From contig CAZVZX010000020.1 in the NCBI GenBank assembly GCA_964631235.1, forward strand, positions 23,115-87,114: 64,000 nt of DNA, read 5' to 3'. Within the stretch, counting starts at the first letter, position 1, and each line of letters begins with the position of its first letter. Below are positions 52,923 through 62,971 of the stretch, piece by piece. The translations under genes and the position numbers were made by a program. The DNA is from JARKPK01 sp964631235. Lineage in GTDB: Bacteria > Planctomycetota > Planctomycetia > Pirellulales > Thermoguttaceae. Below the pieces are notes generated by a model. That model searched no databases, was not told the DNA's origin, and saw only the letters and a list, made by a program, of their open reading frames with translations.

Positions 52923-54398
52923 ATGTTTGAAAGCTTGCAGGAAAGCCTGAGTTCGGCGATTCGCACCCTGCGGGGGCGCGGGAAGCTGACAGAAGCCAAC
53001 ATGCAGGAAGGCATGGCATTGGTTCAGCGCGCCCTGCTTGAGGCGGACGTAAGTATTTCCGTCGTTAAACAGTTCATCGCCGAAGTCAGTCGGCAGGCGT
53101 TGGGAGAAAAAGTCCTCAAGTCGCTCGATCCGACGAAACACTTGATCGGCATCGTTTACAACGAACTGGTCAAGTTGATGGGCCCGGTGGATCACTCGCT
53201 CCATTTGAAGGGCGATGTGAGCGTCTTGATGCTTTGCGGGCTTCAGGGATCGGGCAAGACCACCACGTGTGGAAAGCTGGGCCGGTTGATTCAACAGCGC
53301 GGCCGCCAAGTCATGCTCGTGGCGGCCGATCTTCAGCGTCCCGCGGCGATTGACCAATTGCAGGTTCTCGGCGGCCAGTTGGGGCTGAAGGTGTTCGCCG
53401 ATCCGACGGCCACTGATCCGGTAGCGCTCTGTCAGGCAGCCGTTCGCCAGGCGAAGCAGGGCGGCGTGAGTGTGGTCATTCTCGACACGGCAGGCCGATT
53501 GCATATCGATGCCGAGTTGATGGAGCAATTGCGTCAAATCGACCGTCGCTTGGGGCCGGACCAAGTCTATCTGGTCGTTGATGCAATGACCGGCCAAGAT
53601 GCCGTCAATAGTGCCAAGGCGTTCAACGAAGCCTTGGAATTAGACGGCGTCATTATGACCAAGCTGGACGGCGATGCCCGCGGCGGCGCTGCCCTCTCGG
53701 TCAAGGCCGTCACTGGGGTTCCGATCAAGTTCATTGGAACCGGCGAGCACCTCGACGCGCTGGAAGAGTTCCACCCGGATCGGATGGCAGGCCGCATTCT
53801 GGGCATGGGCGATGTGCTCACGTTGGTCGAACAGGCACGGCAGAAACTCGACGCCGAAGAGCTCCGCAAGCAGGAAGAGAAACTCCGCGAAGGCGAGTTC
53901 ACGCTTGACGACTTCAAGAAAATACTCACCCAAACCAAACGACTGGGGCCTCTGAACAAGATTTTGAGCTTTTTGCCGGGATTCGGCGGCTTAAGCGAGA
54001 TGTTCGGAGACAAGGACGTTGAGTCGGACATGCGGCGACTGGTGGGGATCATCGATTCGATGACGCCGGAAGAGCGCCGCAATCCGAGCGAGGTGATCGA
54101 CCAGAGCCGGCGACGGCGAATTGCGGCTGGAGCCGGAGTGGCGCCGCACGATGTGAGTGAATTGGTGAAACAGTTCGAGCCGATGGCCGATATGATGCGG
54201 CGCATGGCGTCGTTGGGGCCGATCGAGCGGATGCGTGCCATGCAGCAGTTGAGCCAAGGTGGGTTGCTCGACCCCGGAGCAAGGCTCGCCAAGCAAAAGA
54301 TCGGTACCGGCAAACGGTTGACTTCGGCCGAAAAGGCCAAATTGCGAAAACAGCGAGAGAAAGAAGAACGGCGACGTCGCCGGGAACAACGCAAGTGA
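52923..54398 (+). CDS. ffh: signal recognition particle protein Ffh
   Basis: 491 residues. N domain (1-90), G domain with GLQGSGKTTTCGKL (106-119), DTAGRLHID and TKLDGDARGGAALS, and the Met-rich M domain (about 330-460) with LPGFGGLSEMFG and MADMMRRMASLGPIERM that binds SRP RNA and signal peptides. The end is very basic (KLRKQREKEERRRRREQRK). Targets membrane proteins to SecYEG with FtsY. First gene of ffh-rpsP-trmD-rplS-yraN, all on the plus strand. Confidence 0.98.
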   Translation: MFESLQESLSSAIRTLRGRGKLTEANMQEGMALVQRALLEADVSISVVKQFIAEVSRQALGEKVLKSLDPTKHLIGIVYNELVKLMGPVDHSLHLKGDVSVLMLCGLQGSGKTTTCGKLGRLIQQRGRQVMLVAADLQRPAAIDQLQVLGGQLGLKVFADPTATDPVALCQAAVRQAKQGGVSVVILDTAGRLHIDAELMEQLRQIDRRLGPDQVYLVVDAMTGQDAVNSAKAFNEALELDGVIMTKLDGDARGGAALSVKAVTGVPIKFIGTGEHLDALEEFHPDRMAGRILGMGDVLTLVEQARQKLDAEELRKQEEKLREGEFTLDDFKKILTQTKRLGPLNKILSFLPGFGGLSEMFGDKDVESDMRRLVGIIDSMTPEERRNPSEVIDQSRRRRIAAGAGVAPHDVSELVKQFEPMADMMRRMASLGPIERMRAMQQLSQGGLLDPGARLAKQKIGTGKRLTSAEKAKLRKQREKEERRRRREQRK

Positions 54399-54564
54399 TT
54401 TACGTTCGCCGGCCGGCCGGAAACCGGTGGCGGCCGGTGGCTGATCGTTTTTCGGACCGCGCCATGGGGAACCGAAGAATATAGGGATTCAACCAACCGC
54501 CGATGACGCGATGCTGCGGAGCGGTCGGCGGCGCAGCGATTTCGACCTGAATGAGGAGGAACGA

Positions 54565-54969
54565 GTGGCAGTACGCATTCGAATGAAGAAGATGGGGCGA
54601 AAACACCGCCCGTTTTACCGGATCTGTGCGATGGATTCGCGGCGTCCGCGCGATGGGCGCGTTTTGGAGGAGCTGGGCACCTACGATCCGTTGGTGCCTG
54701 AAACCGACGCCCGCGCGCTGCTCAAAGGCGAGCGAATCAACTATTGGCTGAGCGTCGGTGCGCAGCCGTCGGACAAAGTAAAGGTACTGATCAAGAAGTA
54801 CGGGCTGGGCGGCACGCACGTCGAGGCGCAGCGCGAAGCAATTGATCGACTGGCGCAGGTTCGCCATCGTCGCCCGCCGCTGCGCGCCGCGAAGCCGGCT
54901 TCGTCGGATGCCGTCGCGACGACCGAGTCGGGCGAAACCTCCGCCCCGGCGGAATCCGCCGGCCAGTAG
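54565..54969 (+). CDS. rpsP: 30S ribosomal protein S16 with C-terminal extension
   Basis: 134 residues from GTG 54565; GAGGAGG is 5 nt upstream and the protein then begins AVRIRMKKMGRKHRPFYRI as in all S16 proteins. The frame extends further 5' but without similarity. The S16 core is about 85 residues (to GGTHVEAQRE); an Ala/Ser/Glu-rich tail of about 50 residues follows. Located after ffh, its normal neighbour. Confidence 0.96.
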   Translation: MAVRIRMKKMGRKHRPFYRICAMDSRRPRDGRVLEELGTYDPLVPETDARALLKGERINYWLSVGAQPSDKVKVLIKKYGLGGTHVEAQREAIDRLAQVRHRRPPLRAAKPASSDAVATTESGETSAPAESAGQ

Positions 54970-55007
54970 CAGATGACCCACCGCGCGGCGGGTGATGTGT
55001 GGCGGCC

Positions 55008-55697
55008 ATGCGATTCGATGTTCTGACCCTGTTTCCCGAGATATTTCGCGGATACCTCGGTCAGAGCTTATTGAACCGCGCCATCGAGGCCCAGTTGGTT
55101 TCGGTCGCGTTGCACAACATCCGCGATTGGTCGCCCGATCGGCGACATTTGAAAGTTGACGATCGGCCGTTCGGCGGCGGACCGGGCATGGTGTTGATGG
55201 TCGAGCCGGTGGTTGCCTGTGTCGAGGCGGTTCAGGCGATGGCCGACCCGCCGGGACATGTGGTGATGCTTACGCCTCAAGGACGGAGACTCACTCAAGC
55301 GATTGTCGAGGAGTTGGCCGCCCGACCGCGATTATTATTGTTGTGCGGTCGGTACGAGGGTTTCGATGAGCGGGTGCGCCAGTTGTTGGAACCGGATGAG
55401 ATATCGCTGGGCGATTTCGTGCTCAATGGCGGCGAGGTGGCTGCCATGGCTGTGATCGACTCGGTGATTCGGTTGGTCCCCGGGGTACTGGGCGATGAAG
55501 ACAGCAGCGAACGCGACTCGTTCTCGGGGCCGGGGCGGCTGCTCGAACATGCCCAGTACACGCGGCCGAGAGAGTTTCGCGGATTGACCGTGCCGGAGGT
55601 GCTCCTCAGCGGGGATCACGGGGCGATTCAGCAATGGCGGACTGAAGACAGTTTGCGGCGGACGCGAGCCCGTCGCCCGGATTTGTTGTCGGAGTGA
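55008..55697 (+). CDS. trmD: tRNA (guanine-N1)-methyltransferase
   Basis: 229 residues from ATG 55008 (MRFDVLTLFPEIF); a GTG at 54999 would add three residues. SPOUT trefoil-knot enzyme that methylates G37 of tRNAs using S-adenosylmethionine and prevents frameshifting. Motifs: GGGPGMV (57-62), LLCGRYEGFDERV (111-123), SLGDFVLNGGE (133-143) in the knot, and D170 in SERDSF, the general base. Follows rpsP by 38 bp; rimM, usually between them, is missing. Confidence 0.97.
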   Translation: MRFDVLTLFPEIFRGYLGQSLLNRAIEAQLVSVALHNIRDWSPDRRHLKVDDRPFGGGPGMVLMVEPVVACVEAVQAMADPPGHVVMLTPQGRRLTQAIVEELAARPRLLLLCGRYEGFDERVRQLLEPDEISLGDFVLNGGEVAAMAVIDSVIRLVPGVLGDEDSSERDSFSGPGRLLEHAQYTRPREFRGLTVPEVLLSGDHGAIQQWRTEDSLRRTRARRPDLLSE

Positions 55698-55968
55698 ACG
55701 AATCTTCGATCGCGGTTTGGCGGAAAGACGGAGAACGGAAGCGTCGGGCCGAAGAAACGGACGAAAGGCCCTTTTTGTATCCTGTGCAGCGGATGGTGCT
55801 CGTCGGGCGTGGAAGTAACTGTTTTTACGTCGTTCTGCGATAGGAACTACATTTCTCGCTGCGCGAGTTGCAGAGCGAGATCGAACGGGCGAATCAACGA
55901 ATATCGGTGTTATGCCGGGCGACTCGGGAGAGCCTTCCGTCGCCGGCTGAGAGAAAGGGATAGTGCTG

Positions 55969-56388
55969 ATGAGCCAGCGATTGATCAATTCCGTCGAACG
56001 CGAGAGTTTGAAACCCGAGTTGCCGTATTTCGAGATCGGCGATACGGTTGATGTTCATTGCCGCATCTTGGAAGGCGATAAAGAGCGCATTCAGGTTTTC
56101 AGCGGTTTGGTGATTGCGAAAGCCGGGTCGGGCACGCGCGAGACGTTTACGGTCCGCCGCATCGTGCAAGGCGAGGGAGTGGAGCGGAAGTTTCCGATTC
56201 ACTCGCCGCGTATCGCCAAGATCGAGGTGAAGCGTTCCGGCGTCGCCCGCCGCGCAAAGCTTTATTATCTGCGCGATCGCGTCGGAAAGGCCGTGCGCCT
56301 GAAGGAACGCCGCGTTAATGCCGAAAAGCGAGATCGCTATGCGGAATCCGCCCGCGCAAAACATGCCAAACGCTTGCGGGGCGAATAG
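55969..56388 (+). CDS. rplS: 50S ribosomal protein L19
   Basis: 139 residues from ATG 55969; GTG at 55963 is an alternative. AAAGGG lies upstream. L19 blocks: ELPYFEIGDTVDVHCRILEG, RIQVFSGLVIAKAGSGTRETFTVRRI, GVERKFPIHSPRIAKIEV and YYLRDRVGKAVRLKERR. About 25 residues longer than E. coli L19 through a basic C-terminal tail. A 271-bp gap after trmD contains no gene. Confidence 0.97.
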   Translation: MSQRLINSVERESLKPELPYFEIGDTVDVHCRILEGDKERIQVFSGLVIAKAGSGTRETFTVRRIVQGEGVERKFPIHSPRIAKIEVKRSGVARRAKLYYLRDRVGKAVRLKERRVNAEKRDRYAESARAKHAKRLRGE

Positions 56389-56470
56389 CCGAGCAGCGAT
56401 TTCCGCGGCTTGGCGTTGCTTTGTCGTGCTGCGCGTCGGCAGGCATGTGTTTTGTTAAAGGGCGGTCGCC

Positions 56471-56932
56471 GTGGGCGGGCTCTGGCGATGGCTCTGTTCT
56501 TTCGGCCGGAGAATCGCGGGCGCTTTTCGGCGTGCGCTGCCGGACGAGGATCTCGAAGAATTGGGACGGGCCGGCGAGGAGTTCGCCGCGCGCTACCTCC
56601 GCCGGCTTGGATACCGAATCGTCGCCCGAGGCGTTCGCTATCGGAACGGGGAGTTGGACCTGGTAGCCTGGGATGGTTCGACTCTTGTCTTTGTCGAAGT
56701 CAAAACTCGCGTTACGAGTCAACACGGCCTGCCCGGCGAAGCTGTTGATCGGCGAAAGCAGCGTCGGATGACCCGCGCGGCGATGCTCTATCTCAAACAG
56801 CACCGGCTGTTTGACCATCCGTGCCGATTTGATGTTGTGGCGATTGTCTGGTCGCCGTCAGCGCGGCAGCCCGAGATCGAATTGATTCGAGGGGCTTTTG
56901 AGGCCGTCGGCAGCGACGGGTTCTTTTCGTAA
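56471..56932 (+). CDS. YraN/UPF0102 family endonuclease-like protein
   Basis: 153 residues from GTG 56471, with AAAGGGCGG upstream. The UPF0102 core has LGRAGEEFAARYLRRLGYRI, then RNGELDLVAWDG (E61, D63) and LVFVEVKTR (E76, K78), the E-D-ExK set of restriction-enzyme-like nucleases. Cellular role unknown; it usually follows rplS and rnhB, and here rnhB is absent. The unusual Trp/Arg-rich first 25 residues may be a membrane-associating extension. Confidence 0.9.
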   Translation: MGGLWRWLCSFGRRIAGAFRRALPDEDLEELGRAGEEFAARYLRRLGYRIVARGVRYRNGELDLVAWDGSTLVFVEVKTRVTSQHGLPGEAVDRRKQRRMTRAAMLYLKQHRLFDHPCRFDVVAIVWSPSARQPEIELIRGAFEAVGSDGFFS

Positions 56933-57101
56933 ATGCGTTCGAGATCGCCCGGGCGACGCTCTTGCCGGTTTCAACGCGGGCGACGGCGGTGCGGTGCAAT
57001 TATCTCGATAGTAGCATAGCCGAAATCGCGGAGAGTGTTCCAAAGACAGCGAGTCCCGGTTGGATGAGATTTGCGATCGGCCCACCGGGCAGACGACCGG
57101 G

Positions 57102-57129
57102 TTGGCAAGGTCGCACCGGCTGCTAAATT
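57102..57129 (+). promoter_or_regulatory. promoter of the UDP-sugar pyrophosphorylase gene, leaderless configuration
   Basis: TTGGCA, 16-bp spacer, TAAATT; the -10 box ends 8 nt before the ATG at 57137 and no ribosome site is present. Transcription is therefore expected to begin at or next to the start codon. Confidence 0.55.
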
Positions 57130-57136
57130 ATCGGCT

Positions 57137-58564
57137 ATGGACAACGAGCAATTGCGCGGCCGACTGAGGGAATTCGGACAATCGCACGTCTTGCGGTTTT
57201 GGGACCGTTTGAGCGAAGCGCAGCAAGCGGCTCTTGCGGCACAACTCAGTCGTATTGATTTGGCGGAGATTGCGCGGCTGTATTCGGGCCGCGGCAATGT
57301 CGAGGATTTCAGCCGTCTGCTGGAGCGGATCGAGCCGTTGTCGGCGATTCGGCTGACCGACCGTGCGGCGGTTGAAGCAGAGGCGTCGCGCGTGGGGCTC
57401 GACGCCTTGCGAGCCGGCCGAGCAGCGGCGCTGGTGGTTGCCGGAGGCCAGGGAACCCGGCTCGGTTTCGAGCATCCGAAAGGGATGTTTCCTATCGGGC
57501 CGCTCTCGCGGCGGACGCTGTTTCAGATTCACGTCGAAAAAGTGCTTGCCACTGCGCGGCGCTGCGGGCGAGGGCTTCCGCTTTTGGTGATGACGAGCCC
57601 GGCGACCGACGCGGAAACGCGAGACTTCTTCGCTCGCAACAACCGTTTCGGACTGCCGGCCGACGACCTGTTTGTGTTCTGCCAGGGCACGATGCCAGCG
57701 GTGTCGGCGGCCGACGGCCGCTTGCTTCTCGACGCCCCGGACCACGTGGCCGAAAGCCCGGACGGACATGGCGGGATGCCCGCTGCGCTGGCTCGATGCG
57801 GCGGGTTCGACTTCTTGCAGCGACGCGGGGTGGAGCACATTCTTTACTTCCAAGTTGATAATCCCTTGGCGGCGGCGCTGGAGCCGTGGTTTCTCGGGCT
57901 GCACCTGATGCATCGCTCGGAGATGTCGTCGCAAGTCGTCGCAAAGCAGTCGCCGGACGATCGGGTGGGCAACGTGGTTTCGGTCGGCGGGCGGCTGCAC
58001 GTCGTCGAGTACAGCGACTTGCCTGATGAGTATGCCAAGCGCCGCGCGGCCGACGGTTCGCTGATGATCTGGGCGGGAAGCATTGCCGTGCATGTGATCA
58101 ACGTCGATCTGCTGCGGCGATCGGTCGAGGGCGAAGGGGGCTTGCCCTTCCATCTGGCACACAAACGGGTGCCGTATTTGGATGACGAGGGGCGGCGGAT
58201 CGAGCCGTCCGAGCCGAATGCGATCAAGTTCGAGCGGTTTATTTTCGACTTGATGCCGCAGGCGAACAACGGCTTGGTGGTCGAGGTCGAACCGGCCGAG
58301 GCCTTCGCTCCGCTGAAAAACGCCCCCGGGGCAGCTACCGACACGCCCGAGTGGGTTCGACGCCGAATCGTCGAATTGCATCGCCGCTGGCTGGCGGCTG
58401 CCGGTGTGGAGCTTGTCGCGAATGCCGAGGTGGAAATCTCGCCGTTGTGGGCCCTCGATCCGCAAGAGGCTAGCGGCAAACTGCCGCGGGGCACTCGGAT
58501 TGAACGCTCTACGTACTTCTCTGCCGATGGACCGGTGGAAGTTGATCCGGCATCGTTGACCTGA
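57137..58564 (+). CDS. UDP-N-acetylglucosamine / UDP-sugar pyrophosphorylase (eukaryotic UAP type)
   Basis: 475 residues. Nucleotidyltransferase fold with VAGGQGTRLGFEHPKGMFPI (101-120), the GG-x-GTRLG...PKG loop that binds the uridine triphosphate, GHGGMPAAL, and FQVDNPLA for the sugar phosphate and metal. Overall order matches UDP-GlcNAc pyrophosphorylases of the UAP1/AGX family and the related UDP-sugar pyrophosphorylases, rather than bacterial GlmU or GalU. It converts a sugar-1-phosphate and UTP to UDP-sugar and pyrophosphate; whether GlcNAc or another sugar is used is not clear from sequence. Start ATG 57137 is likely leaderless. Confidence 0.88.
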   Translation: MDNEQLRGRLREFGQSHVLRFWDRLSEAQQAALAAQLSRIDLAEIARLYSGRGNVEDFSRLLERIEPLSAIRLTDRAAVEAEASRVGLDALRAGRAAALVVAGGQGTRLGFEHPKGMFPIGPLSRRTLFQIHVEKVLATARRCGRGLPLLVMTSPATDAETRDFFARNNRFGLPADDLFVFCQGTMPAVSAADGRLLLDAPDHVAESPDGHGGMPAALARCGGFDFLQRRGVEHILYFQVDNPLAAALEPWFLGLHLMHRSEMSSQVVAKQSPDDRVGNVVSVGGRLHVVEYSDLPDEYAKRRAADGSLMIWAGSIAVHVINVDLLRRSVEGEGGLPFHLAHKRVPYLDDEGRRIEPSEPNAIKFERFIFDLMPQANNGLVVEVEPAEAFAPLKNAPGAATDTPEWVRRRIVELHRRWLAAAGVELVANAEVEISPLWALDPQEASGKLPRGTRIERSTYFSADGPVEVDPASLT

Positions 58565-58941
58565 CGGCGCTCGCCGGCGTCCATCTGCACCACGCACCCG
58601 GCATTTGTTGTTATCAGCCGTCAAGATCTCTGCGGCCGAGGGCAGCGTATTTCGGGCCGGGCGCGGCAACACCGATTGGCTCGTGGTCCTGCCGCCCTTA
58701 GCCACAGCCGATTGCGGCGGCGCTGCCTTTTGGCCCCGCGTTGCCGATGACTGTTTCTGAAAGTCAACGCGAACAGCGCGCACGTGGTCGGTATCCCGTC
58801 GGATTGATGCGCCCGAGCGGTTTGGCGCGCGATTTGCCCTTACTTGGCGGCAGGGGCCTTCTTCCGTCGCTTATGCGGCGGTCTTCCGTAAAGGCGGAAT
58901 CCGCGCGGCGATAGGGGCCAAGTGCTGCATTGGCGGGTGAA
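58565..58941. other. intergenic region
   Basis: 377 bp. A hairpin CCGTCGC-TTAT-GCGGCGG (58866-58884) is flanked by direct repeats TCTTCCGT. The minus strand here spells a short basic peptide ending in a stop but has no start codon, so no gene is called. Confidence 0.45.
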
Positions 58942-59229
58942 ATGCCTATGACGTCGTCGCTGCCGAGTCGGACTGAAGAACTCAATCCGTTTTCATCGCC
59001 GCAAACCGAATCACGGATCGCAAGTCCGCGCGATGATTGGCCGTTGTGGGTGCGCATCGGGCTTTGGAAGATCCCGACTCGCCGCGTGGCCTGGGGCTAT
59101 TTGGCGGCTTCGCTGTTGTTGCTGTTCGGTACGGCTGTGATCGGCTTTTGGCCCGGTTTGATCTTCCTGTTGGCTGTTTACTGGTATTGGGAAGCGATCG
59201 GCTGGGTCGATGAAAACAGCCGGTGGTGA
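58942..59229 (+). CDS. small membrane protein
   Basis: 95 residues from ATG 58942 (MPMTSSLPSR), with a purine-rich GGGTGA just before. Two adjacent membrane helices (about 49-68 and 70-88) with a Trp-rich border (YWYWEAIGW) and a short polar N-terminus with Ser/Thr/Pro residues. No family recognised; codon use looks coding and the hydrophobic pattern is convincing. It is convergent with the YgiQ gene (46 bp apart). Confidence 0.7.
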   Translation: MPMTSSLPSRTEELNPFSSPQTESRIASPRDDWPLWVRIGLWKIPTRRVAWGYLAASLLLLFGTAVIGFWPGLIFLLAVYWYWEAIGWVDENSRW

Positions 59230-59275
59230 CCGAGCAGCACATCTCGAGATCAGGTTCCGCACGCGGCACGCCGCA

Positions 59276-61411
59276 TTACGAGTGCCGCGGTCGCCGTTTC
59301 TTGCGCGGAATTCGGTCGGAATCGTCGAACGGTGCGCGCGGTGAATCCGCATCGGAATCGGCCGCGCGGCGGGCGGGCTTCGATTTTCGGAACGGGCGAT
59401 AGCCTGCCGCCGTTTTCTCTTGGAAAGCCGGCTTGGTGGGCGTTGCTGATGCGTCCGCCGTGCCGCCTTGCCTTTCGGCAGTCTTCTTCGGCATGCGGAC
59501 CGATGCGGCGGTTGATCGGCTCTTTCCGACGCGTCGGCTGCGCGGCGGGCGGCTGGGGCGACGCGAGTCGTGCGGCGGGCGATCGGGAATCAAGCATTGG
59601 GGGCCGTCGCCGATCAGGTCAGTTCGCCCGGCTTGTTCCAAGGCCTCGCGAACGGCGGCGTAGTTCTCCGGCTTGAAAAACTGCAACAACGCGCGCTGCA
59701 AGCGCCGTTGACGTTCGCCGCGCGCCGTTTCGACCGGTTCTCCGGTGTACGGATCGCGGCCGGTGTAGTACATGCACGTGGCAGGCTCCATGGGCAGGGG
59801 AATGAAGTCTTGCACTTTTTCGGGACGGTAGCCGGTGCGTTTCAGGTAGAGAGCCAGCTCGATCATGTCGTTCAATGAGCAGCCGGGGTGGCCCGCCATG
59901 AAGTAAGGTACGAGCTGTTCGCACTTGCCCGCGTTCGATGCGGCCTCGGCGAACGCAGCGGCAAACTGTTCGAAGGCCGCGATGCCCGGCTTGTGCATGC
60001 GGGCGAGTACCCGCGGCGAGCAATGTTCCGGAGCCACTTTCAACTTGCCGCCGGTGTGATGTTGCGCCACGGCGCGAATAAATCGGCGATCGCAAAGAGC
60101 CAAATCCATGCGAATGCCCGAGGCGATCAGCACCTTCCGCACGCCGGGTTCGCGGGCCGCTGCTTTCAGGAGCTTGAGCAACGGGCCGTGGTCGGTTGAA
60201 AGCAACTTGCATCGTTGCGGGAAGAGGCAACTCGACCGCCGACATCGTGCGGCCGCTTCGGGATCGCTACACCCAAGGGCATACATGTTGGCCGTTGGTC
60301 CGCCCAAATCGCTGATTACGCCCGACGACTCGCGGGCGACGCGGCGCACCTCGGCCAGCACCGAGCGCGGGCTGCGGCTCTGAATGACCCGTCCTTGATG
60401 GGCCGTAAGCGAACAGAAACTGCATCCCCCGAAACAGCCGCGCACGATTTGGACGGAGTTGCGCACCACTTCGAATGCCGGAATGGTGCGTCGGCCGTAG
60501 CTTGGGTGCGGCTTGCGAGTAAACGGGAGATCGTAGGCCCGATCGAGTTCGTCGCTGCTCAACGGCAGCGACGGCGGATTGATGACAACGGCCTCGCGCC
60601 CGTGAAACTGCACCAACGGCCGTGCCGAAAATGGGTTCAACTCGCGTTCGACCAACCGGGTCATTTCCCAGAAAGCGTTCTTGTCGCCTGACACCTGTTC
60701 GAAGCTGGGAAGCACCACGTAGCGGCTTTCGGACGGCGCCGCTTCGTATTCGCATCTCCACGCGTCGGCTTCGCGGGCGCCCATCCGATAGGCTGTGCCG
60801 CGAATGTCTCGCAATTGCGCGATCGCGATGCCTTGAGCCAGCCCGCGCACGATGGCCGTCAATGCCTTCTCGCCCATTCCATAGACGAGCATGTCCGGCT
60901 TAGCGTCGAAAATGATTGAGCGACGAACCTTGTCGCTCCAATAGTCGTAGTGTGCGATTCGCCGCAGACTGGCCTCGACTCCGCCGGCGATGATCGGCAC
61001 ATCGGGATACGCCTCGCGGGCGCGCTGACAATAGACAATCGTTGCGCGATCGGGCCGGCGGCCTGGCACGCCGTCGGGCGAATAGGCGTCGTCGTTGCGC
61101 ACTTTCTTCGCTGCGGTGTAGTGGTTGAGCATCGAATCGAGATTGCCCGCGCTGACGGCGAAGCACAGCCGCGGCCGACCGAACTGCCGCCACGGGGCAC
61201 ACGAGTGCCAGTCCGGCTGGCTAAGGATGGCCACGCGGAATCCCTCGGCCTCGAGCACCCGTCCGAGCAGGGCCATGGCGAAACTCGGATGATCCACGTA
61301 GGCGTCGCCCGTGACGAAGACCACATCCACGGCATCCCAGCCGCGCTCGGCGATTTCGGCCGCCGACATCGGCAGGGGCACCGCGTGCGAACTGTTGTTT
61401 CCTTGCGCCAT
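59276..61411 (-). CDS. YgiQ family radical SAM protein
   Basis: 711 residues. The N-terminal half carries the YgiQ-specific domain (VDVVFVTGDAYVDHPSFAMALLGRVLEAEGF, DWHSCAPWRQFGRPRLCFAVSAGNLDSMLNHYT). The radical SAM core has the cluster motif C326-FGG-C330-SF-C333 within QIVRGCFGGCSFCSLTAHQG and, further on, the APEHCS segment. The C-terminal about 100 residues are a Lys/Arg/Pro-rich tail. YgiQ enzymes bind a 4Fe-4S cluster and S-adenosylmethionine; the reaction is unknown. Start MAQGNNSSHA at 61411; a TATAAT lies at 61645-61640 on this strand, 229 nt upstream. Confidence 0.92.
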   Translation of the reverse strand: MAQGNNSSHAVPLPMSAAEIAERGWDAVDVVFVTGDAYVDHPSFAMALLGRVLEAEGFRVAILSQPDWHSCAPWRQFGRPRLCFAVSAGNLDSMLNHYTAAKKVRNDDAYSPDGVPGRRPDRATIVYCQRAREAYPDVPIIAGGVEASLRRIAHYDYWSDKVRRSIIFDAKPDMLVYGMGEKALTAIVRGLAQGIAIAQLRDIRGTAYRMGAREADAWRCEYEAAPSESRYVVLPSFEQVSGDKNAFWEMTRLVERELNPFSARPLVQFHGREAVVINPPSLPLSSDELDRAYDLPFTRKPHPSYGRRTIPAFEVVRNSVQIVRGCFGGCSFCSLTAHQGRVIQSRSPRSVLAEVRRVARESSGVISDLGGPTANMYALGCSDPEAAARCRRSSCLFPQRCKLLSTDHGPLLKLLKAAAREPGVRKVLIASGIRMDLALCDRRFIRAVAQHHTGGKLKVAPEHCSPRVLARMHKPGIAAFEQFAAAFAEAASNAGKCEQLVPYFMAGHPGCSLNDMIELALYLKRTGYRPEKVQDFIPLPMEPATCMYYTGRDPYTGEPVETARGERQRRLQRALLQFFKPENYAAVREALEQAGRTDLIGDGPQCLIPDRPPHDSRRPSRPPRSRRVGKSRSTAASVRMPKKTAERQGGTADASATPTKPAFQEKTAAGYRPFRKSKPARRAADSDADSPRAPFDDSDRIPRKKRRPRHS

Positions 61412-61891
61412 TGATCAGCGACCTGTCGAGGCTCGCAACGGGAAGGTCCGCAGGGGAAATCCAATCGGGATACGCCTTGATCCCGCAAATCGCTTCGCTC
61501 CGAGGGAGTTCGATGTGTTGTCGATGCGATGAGTAGCCGTTGCCGCGAATCGACGGCTTCCAAGCGATGACGAAACAGTGCAACGAACATTTCTCGGCAA
61601 GGCCGCGCTCTCGGCGGGCACGGCGAAATCGACTTTGTCATTATAGGGCGCGACAACCGAAAAGATCAGTCCATGATCCTGGCGATCAGGCATGCTTTGC
61701 CCTCATTGACAGCCTGCGCCGCTGACTGCTACCTTCAACACTCGCCAACGGGTGTCGAGTGTCGCGATGCATCAAGGCGTCTGCCCGGCGACCAAGTCGG
61801 CTGCGGGCCGCGCGTTGCGGCCGCGTGGGGCCGTCGTCGCGAACCGCAAACCGTTCTCTGCTGTCTCGTTTCGATGCACAAGGAATCGACG
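61412..61891. other. divergent region between ygiQ-like and mtnA
   Basis: 480 bp with no gene. TATAATGACA at 61645-61636 (minus) is a candidate -10 for the YgiQ gene. The mtnA ribosome site AAGGA is at 61880-61884. Confidence 0.5.
61640..61645 (-). promoter_or_regulatory. -10 box candidate of the YgiQ gene
   Basis: TATAAT on the minus strand within TATAATGACA. Similar TATAATGAC words stand at 3887-3895 and 44347-44355, but none has a clear -35 at 16-18 bp. Confidence 0.4.

Positions 61892-62971
<1,080 letters not shown>

Noticed and set aside
57128..58783. 551-codon frame antisense to the UDP-sugar pyrophosphorylase gene
   Set aside because: Shadow frame without protein-like features.
58841..58920. 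Minus-strand frame ending in a basic KRRKKAPAAK tail, like a ribosomal protein end
   Set aside because: No start codon or conserved domain upstream in the same frame; probably coincidence or decay.
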